Assembly: GCF_946902905.1 (NCBI RefSeq)
Contig: NZ_OX336385.1
Location: forward strand, 1,422,501 to 1,486,500
Origin: Streptococcus sp. Marseille-Q6470
GTDB lineage: Bacteria > Bacillota > Bacilli > Lactobacillales > Streptococcaceae
Direction: 5' to 3'
DNA: 64,000 bases
A program made the position numbers and the translations under genes. This document shows positions 17,438 to 27,321 of the stretch, piece after piece (the stretch's first letter is position 1; each line of letters begins with the position of its first letter). The notes under the pieces were generated by a model that made no database searches, had not been told where the DNA came from, and saw only the letters and a list, made by a program, of their open reading frames with translations.

Positions 17438-17782
17438 AACTTTAGTTCCAATAACTTTAAGATTACGACGTTTTAGGACATAAATCGATCATATTTATGT
17501 CCTAAAACTAGTGAAGCGCCTAGCCAAAGTCCTAATAGGATTTGGCGTTAGTTACTTAGCTTGCTTTACAATAAAATGATTAAAAGCCTACGACATGAGC
17601 CTGACCAAATCGATATTATTTGGTTAGATGAATTAGTAAAGCGTTTAGGCAAAACGCCTTATTTACGACGTCGTGGCCCCTAAATCGATTATATTTAGGG
17701 GCCATGACTAGTAAGGCAGTTAGCTAGTCCGCATAAAAGCGGCTAGCGTCCAACAATTAGGAACTTTAGTTCCAATTGTTGG
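17417..17782. repeat. Array of stem-loops sharing a CGATNNT loop, between argS and the 82-residue gene
   Basis: Four hairpins all close with AAAT and ATTT around a 7-base loop beginning CGAT: 17417-17437 (7-bp stem, loop CGATTAT), 17471-17507 (15 bp, loop CGATCAT), 17604-17624 (7 bp, loop CGATATT) and 17674-17704 (12 bp, loop CGATTAT). Outside AAAT/ATTT the stems differ completely but stay paired, so structure is conserved rather than sequence. Additional hairpins GGAAC-TTTA-GTTCC occur at 17436-17449 and inside a longer stem CCAACAATT/AATTGTTGG (17750-17782), just after the argS stop. No ORF is present. I do not recognise BOX, RUP or SPRITE sequence. Confidence 0.8.
17625..17700. repeat. Hairpin-array repeat unit, copy B
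   Basis: Second copy of the 76-base unit at 17362-17437, about 93 percent identical, again ending in a CGATTAT-loop hairpin but with a longer GC-rich stem. Confidence 0.85.
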
Positions 17783-17789
17783 TACTGAA

Positions 17790-19481
17790 TTACATCTTCT
17801 CTGGTGCCTCTACGCCTAGCAAATGAAGGGCTTCTTTGAGGACAACTGCTGTTGCATAGCTAAGGGCTAGACGGCTGTCGCGCTCCGGACTTTCATCCAA
17901 GATACGAGTGTGGGCATAGTATTTGTTGAAGGCTTGCGCTAAGCTGATCGCAAATTTAGCGATGATAGAAGGTTCATAATTATCAGCTGCACGTTTAATG
18001 ATACGTGGGAAGTCTTGGATTAGCTTAATGATTTCCCAGCTTTCAGCATCGTTCAAGCTATAGTTGGCATCTGCTTCAGGTTTGAAATCGGCTTTACGCA
18101 AGATTGATTGGATACGAGCGTAGGCATATTGAACATAAGGGCCAGTCTCCCCTTCGAAGGATACCATAGCTTCAAGGTCAAAGTCATATCCATTTGTACG
18201 GTCAGTTTTAAGGTCATAGAATTTAATGGCACCAACCCCAACAGCATGAGCGACCTGGTCTTTGTTTTCAAGTTCAGGATTTTTGGCTTCGATCTGCGCT
18301 TTAGCACGGCTGATGGCTTCTGCAACAGTTGGTTCTAGCAAGATAACATTCCCTTTACGAGTAGAAAGTTTTTTCCCTTCTTTTGTAACCAAGCCAAACG
18401 GAACATGGACAATGTCTTGGCTCCAATCGTAACCCATTTCTTGCAAGACAGCCTTGAGTTGCTTAAAGTGAGCTGATTGCTCTTGACCAACGACATAGAT
18501 AGATTTGGCAAATTGATACTCATTTTTACGGTAGAGGGCCGCAGCCAAGTCACGTGTGATGTATAGAGTTGCACCGTCAGATTTCTTGATAAGAGCTGGG
18601 TGTTCAATTCCATATTTTTCGAGATTAACAACTTGAGCACCTTCTGATTCGACTAATAGTCCCTTTTCAGAAAGGATGTCTACAACTGCATCCATTTTAT
18701 CATTGTAGAAAGCTTCTCCGTTATAGCTGTCGAATTTGACTTGAAGCTCATTGTAAAGACGGTTAAATTCTACTAAGCTTTCATCGCGGAACCATTGCCA
18801 AAGAGTAAGAGCTTCCTCATCGCCGTTTTCAAGCTTGCGGAACCATTCGCGTGCTTCTTCATCCAAACTTGGGTCGTTCTCAGCTTCAGCATTAATGCGG
18901 ACATAGAGCTTAAGGAGTTCATCGATTGGATGAGCTTTGACAGCTTCTTCGTTACCCCATTTCTTGTAGGCAACAATCAACATCCCAAACTGTTTACCCC
19001 AGTCTCCCAAATGGTTGACCTTGACAGTTTTATAGCCGATTTTTTGGAAGATATGTGACAAGCTATCTCCGATAACAGTTGAACGAAGGTGACCGATTGA
19101 AAATGGTTTAGCGATATTAGGGCTAGACATGTCAATAACGACATTTTCTTGATTACCAATCTCTTGGTCAGCGTAGTGCTCTTTTTCAGTGATAACATTT
19201 TGCAGTACTTGACCAGAAATGGCAGCCTTATCAAGGAAGAAGTTTACGTAAGGACCTGTTGCTACAACCTTTTCAAAAGCATGGCTGTTGATCTTTTCAG
19301 CAATGTCAGCAGCAATCATTTGAGGAGCTTTGCGTTCAACCTTTGCCAATGAGAAGGCAGGGAAGGCGATATCTCCCATATCTGAGTTTTTAGGTGTTTC
19401 TAGTAAATGTAAAATAGCCTCTTGGTCCAGGCTATCAATGACGCTAGCCAACTCGCTAGCAATCAATTCTTTTGTATTCAT
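17790..19481 (-). CDS. argS: Arginyl-tRNA synthetase
   Basis: The 563-residue class I synthetase has the ArgRS-specific N-terminal domain, the HIGH-like box [15 protein letters not shown] near residue 125, a KKLSTRKGN box near 370 in place of KMSKS, and the C-terminal anticodon-binding helical domain. Length is normal. It is transcribed away from argR with 150 bases between them. The structured array after its stop may include its terminator. Confidence 0.97.
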   Translation of the reverse strand: MNTKELIASELASVIDSLDQEAILHLLETPKNSDMGDIAFPAFSLAKVERKAPQMIAADIAEKINSHAFEKVVATGPYVNFFLDKAAISGQVLQNVITEKEHYADQEIGNQENVVIDMSSPNIAKPFSIGHLRSTVIGDSLSHIFQKIGYKTVKVNHLGDWGKQFGMLIVAYKKWGNEEAVKAHPIDELLKLYVRINAEAENDPSLDEEAREWFRKLENGDEEALTLWQWFRDESLVEFNRLYNELQVKFDSYNGEAFYNDKMDAVVDILSEKGLLVESEGAQVVNLEKYGIEHPALIKKSDGATLYITRDLAAALYRKNEYQFAKSIYVVGQEQSAHFKQLKAVLQEMGYDWSQDIVHVPFGLVTKEGKKLSTRKGNVILLEPTVAEAISRAKAQIEAKNPELENKDQVAHAVGVGAIKFYDLKTDRTNGYDFDLEAMVSFEGETGPYVQYAYARIQSILRKADFKPEADANYSLNDAESWEIIKLIQDFPRIIKRAADNYEPSIIAKFAISLAQAFNKYYAHTRILDESPERDSRLALSYATAVVLKEALHLLGVEAPEKM

Positions 19482-19573
19482 TTAAGGCTCCTTTAGGGCT
19501 TTTCTACTATTTTATCATAATTTACTACATTTTTTTTGAAAGAAGAGATATTTTTTGAAATATCCAGTTTTTT

Positions 19574-19582
19574 TGATATAAT
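19574..19582 (+). promoter_or_regulatory. argR promoter, extended -10
   Basis: An extended -10 TGATATAAT with a weak TTTGAA at -35. The following AT-rich stretch (19599-19620) contains ATGTAA and ATGCA elements that loosely resemble ARG-box halves, but the spacing does not fit the consensus, so autoregulation is only a possibility. Confidence 0.5.
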
Positions 19583-19634
19583 GTTCTTATTAAAAAAATG
19601 TAAAATGTAATAAATATGCAATCGAAAGGATCTT

Positions 19635-20081
19635 ATGAGAAAAAGAGAACGTCATCAGCTCATCAAGCGAATGATTACAGAAGAAAAACTAGGAACTCAA
19701 AAGGAAATTCAAGATCGATTGGAAGCCTGTGATGTCTTTGTGACACAAACGACATTATCCCGTGATTTGCGAGAGCTTGGCTTAACCAAAGTTAAGAAAA
19801 ACGATGTTGTTTACTATGTGCTAGCAAATGAGACAGAGAAGATTGATCTGGTCGAATTCCTTTCACATCACTTAGAGGGTGTTGCAAGAGCCGAATTCAC
19901 CTTGGTTCTCCACACTAAACTTGGAGAAGCATCCGTTTTAGCCAATGTAGTAGATTCAAATAAAGATGGGTGGATCTTAGGTACTGTTGCCGGAGCGAAT
20001 ACCTTGTTGGTTATCTGTAAGGATCAACATGCAGCTAAAGTCATGGAAGAACGCTTGCTAGAGTTAATGGAAGATAGATAA
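19635..20081 (+). CDS. argR: Arginine repressor family regulator
   Basis: The 148-residue protein has an N-terminal winged helix (QKEIQDRLEACDVFVTQTTLSRDLRELGL) and a C-terminal oligomerisation/arginine-binding domain (LANVVDSNKDGWILGTVAG). Streptococci often carry several ArgR/AhrC paralogues. This copy lies between argS and mutS, which is the conserved mitis-group position. It probably controls arginine synthesis or deiminase genes in response to arginine. Confidence 0.9.
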   Translation: MRKRERHQLIKRMITEEKLGTQKEIQDRLEACDVFVTQTTLSRDLRELGLTKVKKNDVVYYVLANETEKIDLVEFLSHHLEGVARAEFTLVLHTKLGEASVLANVVDSNKDGWILGTVAGANTLLVICKDQHAAKVMEERLLELMEDR

Positions 20082-20127
20082 GGTCTTGAGAGCTTCTCTC
20101 AGGACTGTTTTTACAAGGAGAGAGTAA

Positions 20128-22662
20128 ATGACTACTGAAAAATTATCACCTGGTATGCAACAGTATGTGGATATCAAAAAACAATATCCAGATGCTTTTT
20201 TGCTTTTTCGCATGGGTGATTTTTATGAGTTGTTTTATGAAGATGCCGTCAATGCTGCACAGATACTAGAAATCTCACTGACCAGTCGCAATAAAAATGC
20301 TGAAAATCCTATTCCTATGGCAGGTGTACCCTATCACTCTGCCCAACAGTACATCGATGTTCTAGTGGAGCGTGGCTACAAGGTTGCCATCGCTGAACAG
20401 ATGGAAGACCCCAAACAAGCTGTGGGTGTCGTTAAACGTGAAGTTGTTCAGGTTATTACACCAGGGACAGTCGTTGATAGTAGCAAGCCAGATAGCCAGA
20501 ACAACTTTTTGGTAGCTATTGATCATGATGGGGCTCAATATGGTTTGGCCTACATGGACCTGGTGACAGGTGATTTTTATGTGACAGGACTATCAGATTT
20601 TTCTCTAGTCTGTGGTGAAATCCGCAATCTAAAGGCCAGAGAAGTAGTGATTGGCTACGAACTATCCGAAGCGGAAGAACAGATTCTCAGTCGTCAAATG
20701 AATCTAGTCCTTTCCTACGAACAGGAAATATATGAAGACGTTCACCTGTTGGATTCAAGATTGACAACTGTTGAAGGAGCAGCCAGTGGAAAACTTCTTC
20801 AGTATGTTCATCGAACGCAGATGAGAGAGTTGAATCACTTAAAACCAGTTATTCGCTATGAAATCAAAGATTTTATGCAGATGGATTATGCAACCAAGGC
20901 CAGTTTGGATTTGGTTGAAAATGCTCGCTCAGGTAAGAAACAAGGCAGCCTTTTCTGGCTACTAGATGAAACCAAGACTGCTATGGGTATGCGACTCTTG
21001 CGTTCTTGGATTCAACGCCCTTTGATTGATAAGGACCGTATCTTAGAACGTCAGGAAGTTGTGCAAGTCTTTCTGGATTATTTCTTTGAGCGCAGTGATT
21101 TGACAGAAAGCCTCAAGGGAGTCTATGATATTGAGCGTCTGGCTAGTCGTGTTTCTTTTGGAAAAAGCAATCCTAAAGATCTCTTGCAACTAGCGACTAC
21201 CTTGGGAAGTGTTCCAAGGATTCGCGCCATTTTAGAGGGAATGGAGCAACCAGCTCTAGCTTATCTGATTGAACAACTAGATGCTATTCCTGAGTTGGAA
21301 AGTTTGATTAGTGCAGCTATTGCTCCTGAGGCTCCTCACGTGATTACCGAAGGTGGTATTATCCGAACGGGCTTTGATGAGACCTTGGATAAATACCGTC
21401 GTGTTCTCAGAGAGGGGACCAGCTGGATTGCTGAGATCGAGGCCAAGGAAAGAGAAAACTCTGGCATCCATACTCTCAAGATTGACTACAATAAAAAAGA
21501 CGGCTACTATTTCCATGTGACCAACTCGCAGCTAGGCAACGTACCAGCCCACTTTTTCCGCAAGGCTACGCTGAAAAACTCTGAGCGTTTTGGGACAGAG
21601 GAGTTAGCGCGTATCGAAGGTGAAATGCTAGAGGCGCGTGAGAAATCAGCAAACCTAGAGTACGAAATCTTTATGCGTATTCGTGAGGAGGTTGGCAAGT
21701 ATATCCAACGTCTACAGGCTCTGGCTCAAGGAATCGCTACTGTCGATGTCTTGCAAGGCTTGGCAGTAGTTGCAGAAAAACAACACCTGATTCGACCAGA
21801 GTTTGGGGAAGACTCTAGCATAGATATCCAAAAAGGTCGTCATGCCGTCGTTGAAAAGGTCATGGGAGCTCAAACCTATATCCCAAACAGCATCCAGATG
21901 GATGAAGAGACCAGCATTCAACTGATTACAGGGCCTAATATGAGCGGGAAGTCAACTTATATGCGCCAGTTAGCTATAACAGCAGTTATGGCACAGATGG
22001 GTTCTTATGTCCCTGCAGAAAGTGCTCGACTGCCAATTTTTGATGCTATCTTCACTCGTATTGGTGCAGCTGATGATTTGGTTTCAGGCCAGTCCACCTT
22101 TATGGTAGAGATGATGGAAGCTAATAATGCTATTAGTCATGCGACCAGGAACTCTCTGATTCTCTTTGATGAACTTGGTCGGGGAACCGCAACTTATGAT
22201 GGGATGGCTTTAGCCCAGTCTATCATCGAGTACATCCATGAGCATATTGGAGCCAAGACTCTCTTTGCAACGCACTACCATGAATTGACTAGCCTTGAGA
22301 CTAGTCTGGGACATCTGGTTAACGTTCACGTGGCTACGCTTGAGCAAAATGGACAGGTTACCTTCCTTCACAAGATTGAACCAGGTCCAGCAGACAAATC
22401 GTACGGTATTCACGTTGCTAAGATTGCAGGTTTGCCAGCAAACTTACTAGCAAGAGCGGATGCGATTCTAACTCAACTAGAGAGCCAAGGTCAGGAAAAT
22501 CCAATTTCTATCAATCAAAGGAATGTTGTCAATGAGCAAATGTCTCTCTTTGATGAAAAGGAAGAAAATCCTATCCTAGCAGAATTGGCCCAAGTAGATG
22601 TGTACAATATGACACCGATGCAAGCCATGAATCTCTTATTAGAGCTGAAACAAAAATTATAA
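20128..22662 (+). CDS. mutS: DNA mismatch repair protein MutS (HexA)
   Basis: The 844-residue protein has the mismatch-binding motif [14 protein letters not shown] sequence ([11 protein letters not shown], residues ~26-36), the connector and lever domains, and a C-terminal ATPase with Walker [10 protein letters not shown] and the FDELGRGT Walker B region. In pneumococcus this protein is HexA and limits transformation by mismatched donor DNA. The RBS aaggaga lies before ATG, and the gene starts 46 bases after argR. mutL is not in this window. Confidence 0.97.
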   Translation: MTTEKLSPGMQQYVDIKKQYPDAFLLFRMGDFYELFYEDAVNAAQILEISLTSRNKNAENPIPMAGVPYHSAQQYIDVLVERGYKVAIAEQMEDPKQAVGVVKREVVQVITPGTVVDSSKPDSQNNFLVAIDHDGAQYGLAYMDLVTGDFYVTGLSDFSLVCGEIRNLKAREVVIGYELSEAEEQILSRQMNLVLSYEQEIYEDVHLLDSRLTTVEGAASGKLLQYVHRTQMRELNHLKPVIRYEIKDFMQMDYATKASLDLVENARSGKKQGSLFWLLDETKTAMGMRLLRSWIQRPLIDKDRILERQEVVQVFLDYFFERSDLTESLKGVYDIERLASRVSFGKSNPKDLLQLATTLGSVPRIRAILEGMEQPALAYLIEQLDAIPELESLISAAIAPEAPHVITEGGIIRTGFDETLDKYRRVLREGTSWIAEIEAKERENSGIHTLKIDYNKKDGYYFHVTNSQLGNVPAHFFRKATLKNSERFGTEELARIEGEMLEAREKSANLEYEIFMRIREEVGKYIQRLQALAQGIATVDVLQGLAVVAEKQHLIRPEFGEDSSIDIQKGRHAVVEKVMGAQTYIPNSIQMDEETSIQLITGPNMSGKSTYMRQLAITAVMAQMGSYVPAESARLPIFDAIFTRIGAADDLVSGQSTFMVEMMEANNAISHATRNSLILFDELGRGTATYDGMALAQSIIEYIHEHIGAKTLFATHYHELTSLETSLGHLVNVHVATLEQNGQVTFLHKIEPGPADKSYGIHVAKIAGLPANLLARADAILTQLESQGQENPISINQRNVVNEQMSLFDEKEENPILAELAQVDVYNMTPMQAMNLLLELKQKL

Positions 22663-22664
22663 GC

Positions 22665-22696
22665 AAAAACCCACTCACAAAACGGAGTGGGTTTTT
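22665..22696. terminator. Bidirectional terminator after mutS
   Basis: Stem AAAAACCCACTC/GAGTGGGTTTTT, flanked so that it also serves the convergent DUF3021 gene. Confidence 0.88.
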
Positions 22697-22701
22697 AGGT
22701 C

Positions 22702-23160
22702 TTATTTTTTCTTAGCCAATAATTGGTTGATGTGGGCAACCTTCTTTGATTCTCTTTTGTAGAGAATCGTCCAAATGATGAGGTAGACGATGGCAAACTC
22801 TGGGATGAGCTGAAGGATGAAAGTCCAGTGAAGAGGGAACCAGCCTGCTAGGATTGCTAAAGGTACAAAACCTAGCAACATAAGGAAGAAGTGAGTGACA
22901 GTCGCACGAAGAAGGCTCCAATCTTGAGCGAATAGACGGCTACCAAAACTAAAGAGGACTCCAATAGCTGACCAGATAAGTGTACAGTAGAGTAAAACTA
23001 GAGCACCGTGAACCTGATGACTGCTCATGAATTGACCAATAGCTGACTCTGGACTAAGTGGCGCGTAGTTATTTGGGGAATAAATGAGTGAAAAGATAAT
23101 AGATAGAATGAGGCCGATGAGGATACCAGTTGTGGCATCGTGAAATACTTGTTTTTTCAT
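22702..23160 (-). CDS. DUF3021 four-helix membrane protein
   Basis: The 152-residue protein has four predicted membrane segments (about 13-31, 50-70, 85-105, 115-135) and a basic C-terminal tail, matching DUF3021. Its ATG overlaps the stop of the LytTR regulator gene by 4 bases (ATGA), so the two are translated together. In LytTR regulatory systems such as HdrRM and BrsRM of S. mutans, the membrane partner inhibits the regulator. An analogous role is plausible here but inferred. Confidence 0.8.
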   Translation of the reverse strand: MKKQVFHDATTGILIGLILSIIFSLIYSPNNYAPLSPESAIGQFMSSHQVHGALVLLYCTLIWSAIGVLFSFGSRLFAQDWSLLRATVTHFFLMLLGFVPLAILAGWFPLHWTFILQLIPEFAIVYLIIWTILYKRESKKVAHINQLLAKKK

Positions 23161-23597
23161 AGTTCTAATTTCTCCTTAATAGTTTTGAGGTAACGGCGAG
23201 ATGAGTAGGTAAAACTTTCGTTTTTTAGATAGATTTCAATCAAGCCGTTAGAGGTTAGTTTTAGATGACTAATTGCATCAATGTTGACAATTTCCGATTG
23301 GGAAATTTGGATAAAGGAAGCAGGTAGAATTTCACTTGCTTGGTAGAGACGAATGTCAAGTGCATAGGTTCGACTATCCGTTTCAGCCAAAACTTTACGA
23401 TTTTCAATGTAAATTCGCTGGATCTGACCAATTTCAATGAGATAAACCTGGTCTTGGAATTTCCCTTTTATGGTATCTTTTTGATCTAGGGATTGGACAA
23501 AGTTCTGAACCTTTTGAATTTTAGGGGACAAGGACGGTGCCTCTATGATGATTTGCTCTTCAGTGTATTGCTGATCAATATCGAGTCTGACTTTCAT
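23157..23597 (-). CDS. LytTR-family DNA-binding regulator
   Basis: The 146-residue protein has a short N-terminal region and a LytTR domain (about 50-146), with recognisable strands KDTIKGKFQDQVYLIE..., IYIENRKVL, RLYQASEILP and RRYLKTIKEKL at the end. There is no receiver domain, so it is an orphan regulator. The ATG at 23597 has a good ggag RBS; the longer frame to 23615 covers that RBS. It is coupled to the DUF3021 gene downstream. Confidence 0.83.
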   Translation of the reverse strand: MKVRLDIDQQYTEEQIIIEAPSLSPKIQKVQNFVQSLDQKDTIKGKFQDQVYLIEIGQIQRIYIENRKVLAETDSRTYALDIRLYQASEILPASFIQISQSEIVNIDAISHLKLTSNGLIEIYLKNESFTYSSRRYLKTIKEKLEL

Positions 23598-23774
23598 AAT
23601 TTCTCCTTTCATCAAGTTGTAATAGAGATCTCTTACTTACAAATCTATTAAACACCATTTTGTCGACAAATACAAGATGCTTTGTCTATGTGGTCGGTTG
23701 AAGAGTCTATCTGGTAGGCGAACGTTTTCAACTAAATTTAAGAGCAAAGAAGTCAAAAAATAAGAAGAAATATA

Positions 23775-23804
23775 TTGACAAAAATAGAAAAAACGTGGTA
23801 CAAT
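23775..23804 (+). promoter_or_regulatory. Promoter of the rpsL-rpsG unit
   Basis: TTGACA (23775-23780), 18-base spacer, TACAAT (23799-23804). Confidence 0.75.
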
Positions 23805-23810
23805 GTTAGA

Positions 23811-23940
23811 CGGTACTTTTTACTTTTGGTCTCTCAAGAGTGTACAGGGACGTGCTGACAAATGTTGCAAAAGTACACACAGATGATAGCTGTCACCAAG
23901 TGTATCATCACCAAAAATAAAAAAACACAGGAGAATGTAG
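23811..23940 (+). promoter_or_regulatory. Structured leader of rpsL
   Basis: The ~130-base untranslated leader starts near 23811. GTACTTTT (23813-23820) can pair with AAAAGTAC (23869-23876), enclosing about 48 bases. A second stem GATGATA/TATCATC lies just before the RBS region (about 23881-23910). Autoregulation of the str operon by a ribosomal protein is known in other bacteria, but I cannot identify a known binding site here. Confidence 0.4.
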
Positions 23941-24357
23941 ATGCCTACAATTAACCAATTGGTTCGCAAACCGCGTAAATCAAAAGTAGAAAAATCTAAA
24001 TCACCAGCTTTGAACGTTGGTTACAACAGTCACAAAAAAGTTCAAACAAACGTTTCTTCACCACAAAAACGTGGTGTTGCAACTCGTGTTGGAACAATGA
24101 CACCTAAAAAACCTAACTCTGCCCTTCGTAAATTTGCTCGTGTACGTTTGAGCAACCTTATCGAAGTTACTGCCTACATCCCAGGTATCGGACACAACTT
24201 GCAAGAGCACAGTGTGGTGCTTCTTCGTGGTGGACGTGTAAAAGACCTTCCAGGGGTACGTTACCATATCGTCCGTGGTGCACTTGATACTGCAGGTGTT
24301 AACGATCGTAAACAAGGCCGTTCTAAATACGGTACTAAACGTCCGAAAAAAGCATAA
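23941..24357 (+). CDS. rpsL: 30S ribosomal protein S12
   Basis: The 138-residue S12 sequence is complete. The [15 protein letters not shown] segment retains the lysine whose change gives streptomycin resistance, so the allele looks wild type there. RBS caggag. First gene of the str operon. Confidence 0.98.
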   Translation: MPTINQLVRKPRKSKVEKSKSPALNVGYNSHKKVQTNVSSPQKRGVATRVGTMTPKKPNSALRKFARVRLSNLIEVTAYIPGIGHNLQEHSVVLLRGGRVKDLPGVRYHIVRGALDTAGVNDRKQGRSKYGTKRPKKA

Positions 24358-24376
24358 GGAAAGGGGATAAAGAGAA

Positions 24377-24847
24377 ATGAGTCGTAAAAATAGAGCTCCA
24401 AAACGTGACGTATTGCCAGATCCGCTTTACAATTCACAATTAGTTACTCGTCTTATCAACCGCGTTATGCTTGACGGTAAACGTGGTACAGCTGCTTCAA
24501 TCGTTTACGGTGCTTTTGAGCAAATCAAAGAAGCTACTGGTAACGATGCACTTGAAGTATTTGAAACAGCAATGGAAAACATCATGCCTGTACTTGAAGT
24601 ACGTGCACGTCGTGTTGGTGGATCTAACTACCAAGTCCCAGTTGAAGTTCGTCCAGAACGTCGTACAACACTTGGACTTCGTTGGTTGGTAACAATCGCT
24701 CGTCTTCGTGGTGAACACACAATGCAAGACCGTCTTGCAAAAGAAATCTTGGATGCTGCTAACAACACTGGTGCAGCAGTTAAGAAACGTGAAGACACTC
24801 ACCGTATGGCTGAAGCTAACCGTGCCTTCGCACACTTCCGTTGGTAA
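24377..24847 (+). CDS. rpsG: 30S ribosomal protein S7
   Basis: The 156-residue S7 is complete, starting [18 protein letters not shown] and ending FAHFRW. It initiates 30S head assembly by binding the 3' domain of 16S rRNA. It follows rpsL after 19 bases with RBS aaagggg/aaagag. Confidence 0.98.
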
Positions 24848-24890
24848 TAAAATGATACCAAGAGCGGTAAAGGCCCAAGGCAAAAATAGG

Positions 24891-24935
24891 AAACTGATGC
24901 AGTGTTCCGTGAACACAAAGCAGTTTATCTTTTTT
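24891..24935 (+). terminator. Terminator-like two-part hairpin after rpsG
   Basis: Outer pair AAACTG/CAGTTT encloses a tight stem GTGTTC-CGT-GAACAC and is followed by ATCTTTTTT. It probably separates rpsL-rpsG from fusA. The next 100 bases contain further paired elements around 24968-25000. Confidence 0.6.
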
Positions 24936-25043
24936 GCACCGTGCCTCGCTCGGGTTCAAATCAGTTAACTCGAGCTTTTAGCTCAAGTTCAACTCAACTT
25001 ATCTACAAGTTGGAACCAACAAAAAAACAAGATAAACACTGAG

Positions 25044-25072
25044 AACGGGTAGGTCCTGCCTATCCGTTTTTA
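25044..25072 (+). terminator. Terminator before fusA
   Basis: Stem AACGGGTAGG/CCTATCCGTT with loop TCCTG and a T run, 54 bases before the fusA start and immediately before its promoter. Confidence 0.8.
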
Positions 25073-25080
25073 TTAAATCG

Positions 25081-25089
25081 TGTTATAAT
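25081..25089 (+). promoter_or_regulatory. fusA promoter, extended -10
   Basis: An extended -10 TGTTATAAT lies directly behind the terminator T run; the RBS aggag of fusA follows. Confidence 0.6.
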
Positions 25090-25126
25090 AGAATAGAAAT
25101 AAAAAATAATAGGAGAAACAAACCTC

Positions 25127-27208
25127 ATGGCACGCGAATTTTCACTTGAAAAAACTCGTAATATCGGTATCATGGCTCACGTCGATGCTGGTAAAACAAC
25201 TACAACTGAGCGTATCCTTTACTACACTGGTAAAATCCACAAAATCGGTGAAACTCACGAAGGTGCGTCACAAATGGACTGGATGGAGCAAGAGCAAGAA
25301 CGTGGTATCACTATCACATCTGCTGCGACAACAGCTCAATGGAACAACCACCGCGTAAACATCATCGACACACCAGGACACGTGGACTTCACAATCGAAG
25401 TACAACGTTCTCTTCGTGTATTGGACGGTGCGGTTACAGTTCTTGACTCACAATCAGGTGTTGAGCCTCAAACTGAAACAGTTTGGCGTCAAGCAACTGA
25501 GTACGGAGTTCCACGTATCGTATTTGCCAACAAAATGGATAAAATCGGTGCTGACTTCCTTTACTCAGTAAGCACACTTCACGATCGTCTTCAAGCAAAT
25601 GCTCACCCAATTCAATTGCCAATCGGTTCAGAAGATGACTTCCGTGGAATCATCGACTTGATCAAGATGAAAGCTGAAATCTATACTAACGACCTTGGTA
25701 CAGATATCCTTGAAGAAGATATTCCAGCTGAATACCTTGAACAAGCTCAAGAATACCGTGAAAAATTGGTTGAAGCAGTTGCTGAAACTGACGAAGAATT
25801 GATGATGAAATACCTCGAAGGTGAAGAAATCACTAACGAGGAATTGAAAGCTGGTATCCGTAAAGCGACTATCAACGTTGAATTCTACCCAGTACTTTGT
25901 GGTTCTGCCTTCAAGAACAAGGGTGTTCAATTGATGCTTGATGCGGTTATCGACTACCTTCCAAGCCCACTTGACATCCCAGCGATCAAAGGTATCAACC
26001 CAGATACAGATGAAGAAGAAACTCGTCCAGCATCTGATGAAGAGCCATTTGCAGCTCTTGCCTTCAAGATCATGACTGACCCATTCGTAGGTCGTTTGAC
26101 ATTCTTCCGTGTTTACTCAGGTGTTCTTCAATCAGGTTCTTACGTATTGAACACTTCTAAAGGTAAACGTGAACGTATCGGACGTATCCTTCAAATGCAC
26201 GCTAACAGCCGTCAAGAAATCGACACTGTTTACTCAGGTGATATCGCTGCTGCCGTTGGTTTGAAAGACACTACAACTGGTGACTCATTGACAGATGAAA
26301 AAGCTAAAATCATCCTTGAGTCAATCAACGTTCCAGAACCAGTTATCCAATTGATGGTTGAACCAAAATCTAAAGCAGACCAAGACAAGATGGGTATCGC
26401 CCTTCAAAAATTGGCTGAAGAAGATCCAACATTCCGCGTTGAAACTAACGTTGAAACTGGTGAAACAGTTATCTCTGGTATGGGTGAGCTTCACCTTGAC
26501 GTCCTTGTTGACCGTATGCGTCGTGAGTTCAAAGTTGAAGCGAACGTAGGTGCTCCTCAAGTATCTTACCGTGAAACATTCCGCGCTTCTACTCAAGCAC
26601 GTGGATTCTTCAAACGTCAGTCTGGTGGTAAAGGTCAATTCGGTGATGTATGGATTGAATTTACTCCAAACGAAGAAGGAAAAGGATTCGAATTCGAAAA
26701 CGCAATCGTCGGTGGTGTGGTTCCTCGTGAATTTATCCCAGCGGTTGAAAAAGGTTTGGTAGAATCTATGGCTAACGGTGTTCTTGCTGGTTACCCAATG
26801 GTTGACGTTAAAGCTAAGCTTTACGATGGTTCATACCACGATGTCGACTCATCTGAAACTGCCTTCAAGATCGCTGCATCTCTTGCACTTAAAGAAGCTG
26901 CTAAGACTGCACAACCAGCTATCCTTGAGCCAATGATGCTTGTAACAATCACTGTTCCAGAAGAAAACCTTGGTGATGTTATGGGTCACGTAACTGCTCG
27001 TCGTGGACGTGTAGATGGTATGGAAGCACACGGTAACAGCCAAATCGTTCGTGCTTACGTTCCACTTGCTGAAATGTTCGGTTACGCAACAGTTCTTCGT
27101 TCTGCATCACAAGGACGTGGTACATTCATGATGGTATTCGACCACTACGAAGATGTACCTAAGTCAGTACAAGAAGAAATCATTAAGAAAAACAAAGGTG
27201 AAGAATAA
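25127..27208 (+). CDS. fusA: Elongation factor G
   Basis: The 693-residue translocation GTPase has G1 AHVDAGKTT, the switch region [10 protein letters not shown]3 DTPGHVDF and G4 NKMDK, then the five EF-G domains to the C-terminus. Codon use is strongly biased to major streptococcal codons, as expected for a very highly expressed gene. It appears to be transcribed separately from rpsG by its own promoter. Confidence 0.98.
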   Translation: MAREFSLEKTRNIGIMAHVDAGKTTTTERILYYTGKIHKIGETHEGASQMDWMEQEQERGITITSAATTAQWNNHRVNIIDTPGHVDFTIEVQRSLRVLDGAVTVLDSQSGVEPQTETVWRQATEYGVPRIVFANKMDKIGADFLYSVSTLHDRLQANAHPIQLPIGSEDDFRGIIDLIKMKAEIYTNDLGTDILEEDIPAEYLEQAQEYREKLVEAVAETDEELMMKYLEGEEITNEELKAGIRKATINVEFYPVLCGSAFKNKGVQLMLDAVIDYLPSPLDIPAIKGINPDTDEEETRPASDEEPFAALAFKIMTDPFVGRLTFFRVYSGVLQSGSYVLNTSKGKRERIGRILQMHANSRQEIDTVYSGDIAAAVGLKDTTTGDSLTDEKAKIILESINVPEPVIQLMVEPKSKADQDKMGIALQKLAEEDPTFRVETNVETGETVISGMGELHLDVLVDRMRREFKVEANVGAPQVSYRETFRASTQARGFFKRQSGGKGQFGDVWIEFTPNEEGKGFEFENAIVGGVVPREFIPAVEKGLVESMANGVLAGYPMVDVKAKLYDGSYHDVDSSETAFKIAASLALKEAAKTAQPAILEPMMLVTITVPEENLGDVMGHVTARRGRVDGMEAHGNSQIVRAYVPLAEMFGYATVLRSASQGRGTFMMVFDHYEDVPKSVQEEIIKKNKGEE

Positions 27209-27222
27209 TTCACTGTCACTTT

Positions 27223-27250
27223 AAAAGAAGTCACTTTGTGGCTTCTTTTT
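27223..27250 (+). terminator. fusA terminator
   Basis: Stem AAAAGAAGTCAC pairing with GTGGCTTCTTTT (one G-T pair), followed by T5. Confidence 0.75.
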
Positions 27251-27321
27251 CTGTTTGGTAGAAATAGCTAAAATTGCCTCAAATATGGTAAAATAGAAGG
27301 AGTATATTGTGAGGAAAATGG

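Noticed and set aside
17362..17782. Possible CRISPR array near argS
   Set aside because: The repeats are few, uneven in spacing and internally palindromic, there are no unique spacers of constant length, and no cas genes are nearby.
19596..19620. ARG box upstream of argR
   Set aside because: Half-site-like elements are present but the spacing does not fit the ArgR consensus; noted only as a possibility in the promoter entry.
25628..25930. Minus-strand 100-codon frame within fusA, and several similar frames in rpsL, rpsG and fusA
   Set aside because: These are shadow frames caused by strong codon bias in highly expressed genes; their compositions are not protein-like.
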